From Candidatus Stahliibacteriota bacterium (GTDB lineage: Bacteria > Hydrothermota > Tepidihabitantia > B3-TA06): DNA of 13,342 bases. Numbering within the stretch: position 1 is the first letter of the stretch; each line of letters opens with the position of its first letter. The DNA lies in NCBI GenBank assembly GCA_030670165.1, contig DAOVCF010000031.1, positions 1-13,342 of the forward strand. Reading direction: 5' to 3'. Shown in pieces: positions 13,291-13,342 of the stretch. The position numbers were made by a program, and so were the translations under genes. Under the pieces are notes generated by a model, which saw only the letters and a list, made by a program, of their open reading frames with translations, was not told the origin of the DNA and ran no database searches.

Positions 13291-13318
13291 ATTCTATCGT
13301 GTGATGATCGGAAGTCAA
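13291..13318 (-). promoter_or_regulatory. Promoter of the glycosyltransferase gene, predicted leaderless
   Basis: On the minus strand, TTGACT (13318-13313), a 16-base spacer and TAGAAT (13296-13291), then five bases to GTG 13285. The geometry is the same as for the CDP-alcohol transferase promoter. The -35 box coincides with the first codons of the longest open frame, which would then not be transcribed. Confidence 0.65.
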
Positions 13319-13342
13319 CCGCTGGGAATTGTATAGATCAAG

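Noticed and set aside
1..13342. CRISPR arrays, tRNA or rRNA genes, transposases or phage genes
   Set aside because: None was found on reading both strands. The only repeats are the short palindromes and the 18-base match reported above.

Overview
The window looks like chromosomal DNA of a diderm (Gram-negative type) bacterium. YidC has a large periplasmic domain, and a signal-peptide beta-barrel protein is present. The archaeal-type fructose-1,6-bisphosphate aldolase/phosphatase is typical of archaea and of thermophilic or deep-branching and anaerobic bacteria. Together with short palindromic GTAGGGGC-type repeats, this suggests an uncultivated candidate-phylum lineage (WOR-3/TA06-like is a guess, not shown by the sequence). 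Every convincing gene (13) is on the minus strand, so transcription runs from the right end of the window to the left.

Layout, in transcription order (right to left). (1) 13285-12080: a GT4 glycosyltransferase with its own promoter. (2) 11988-9554: a tight three-gene operon of CDP-alcohol phosphatidyltransferase, LicC/IPCT-like nucleotidyltransferase and glycerol-1-phosphate dehydrogenase. The first two overlap as ATGA and the last two abut as TAG-ATG. (3) 9309-7361: FBP aldolase/phosphatase and accD, overlapping by one base (TAGTG), then an outer-membrane beta-barrel protein at 7276-6635. (4) 6244-4118: a radical SAM protein whose promoter carries a perfect 26-bp palindromic operator, followed by a TetR-family regulator. 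(5) 3942-2251: a nucleoside kinase with TGS and ThrRS-like N-terminal domains. (6) 2041-1: the conserved rpmH-rnpA-yidD-yidC block, with yidC running off the left edge.

The most interesting system is the three-gene operon. Glycerol-1-phosphate dehydrogenase would make sn-glycerol-1-phosphate from DHAP, the nucleotidyltransferase would activate a polyol or alcohol phosphate with CTP, and the membrane phosphatidyltransferase would join the phospho-alcohol to an acceptor. The product could be a polar lipid head group or a phosphodiester solute. The adjacent FBP aldolase/phosphatase draws on the same triose-phosphate pool.

A second theme is promoter architecture. Seven promoters of the form TTGAC(A/T)-N16/17-TATAAT-like can be read. 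In four of them (glycosyltransferase, CDP-alcohol transferase, tetR, nucleoside kinase) the -10 box lies so close to the start codon that the mRNAs should be leaderless or nearly so. One consequence is that the longest reading frame of the glycosyltransferase starts inside its own -35 box, so its start should be moved to 13285.
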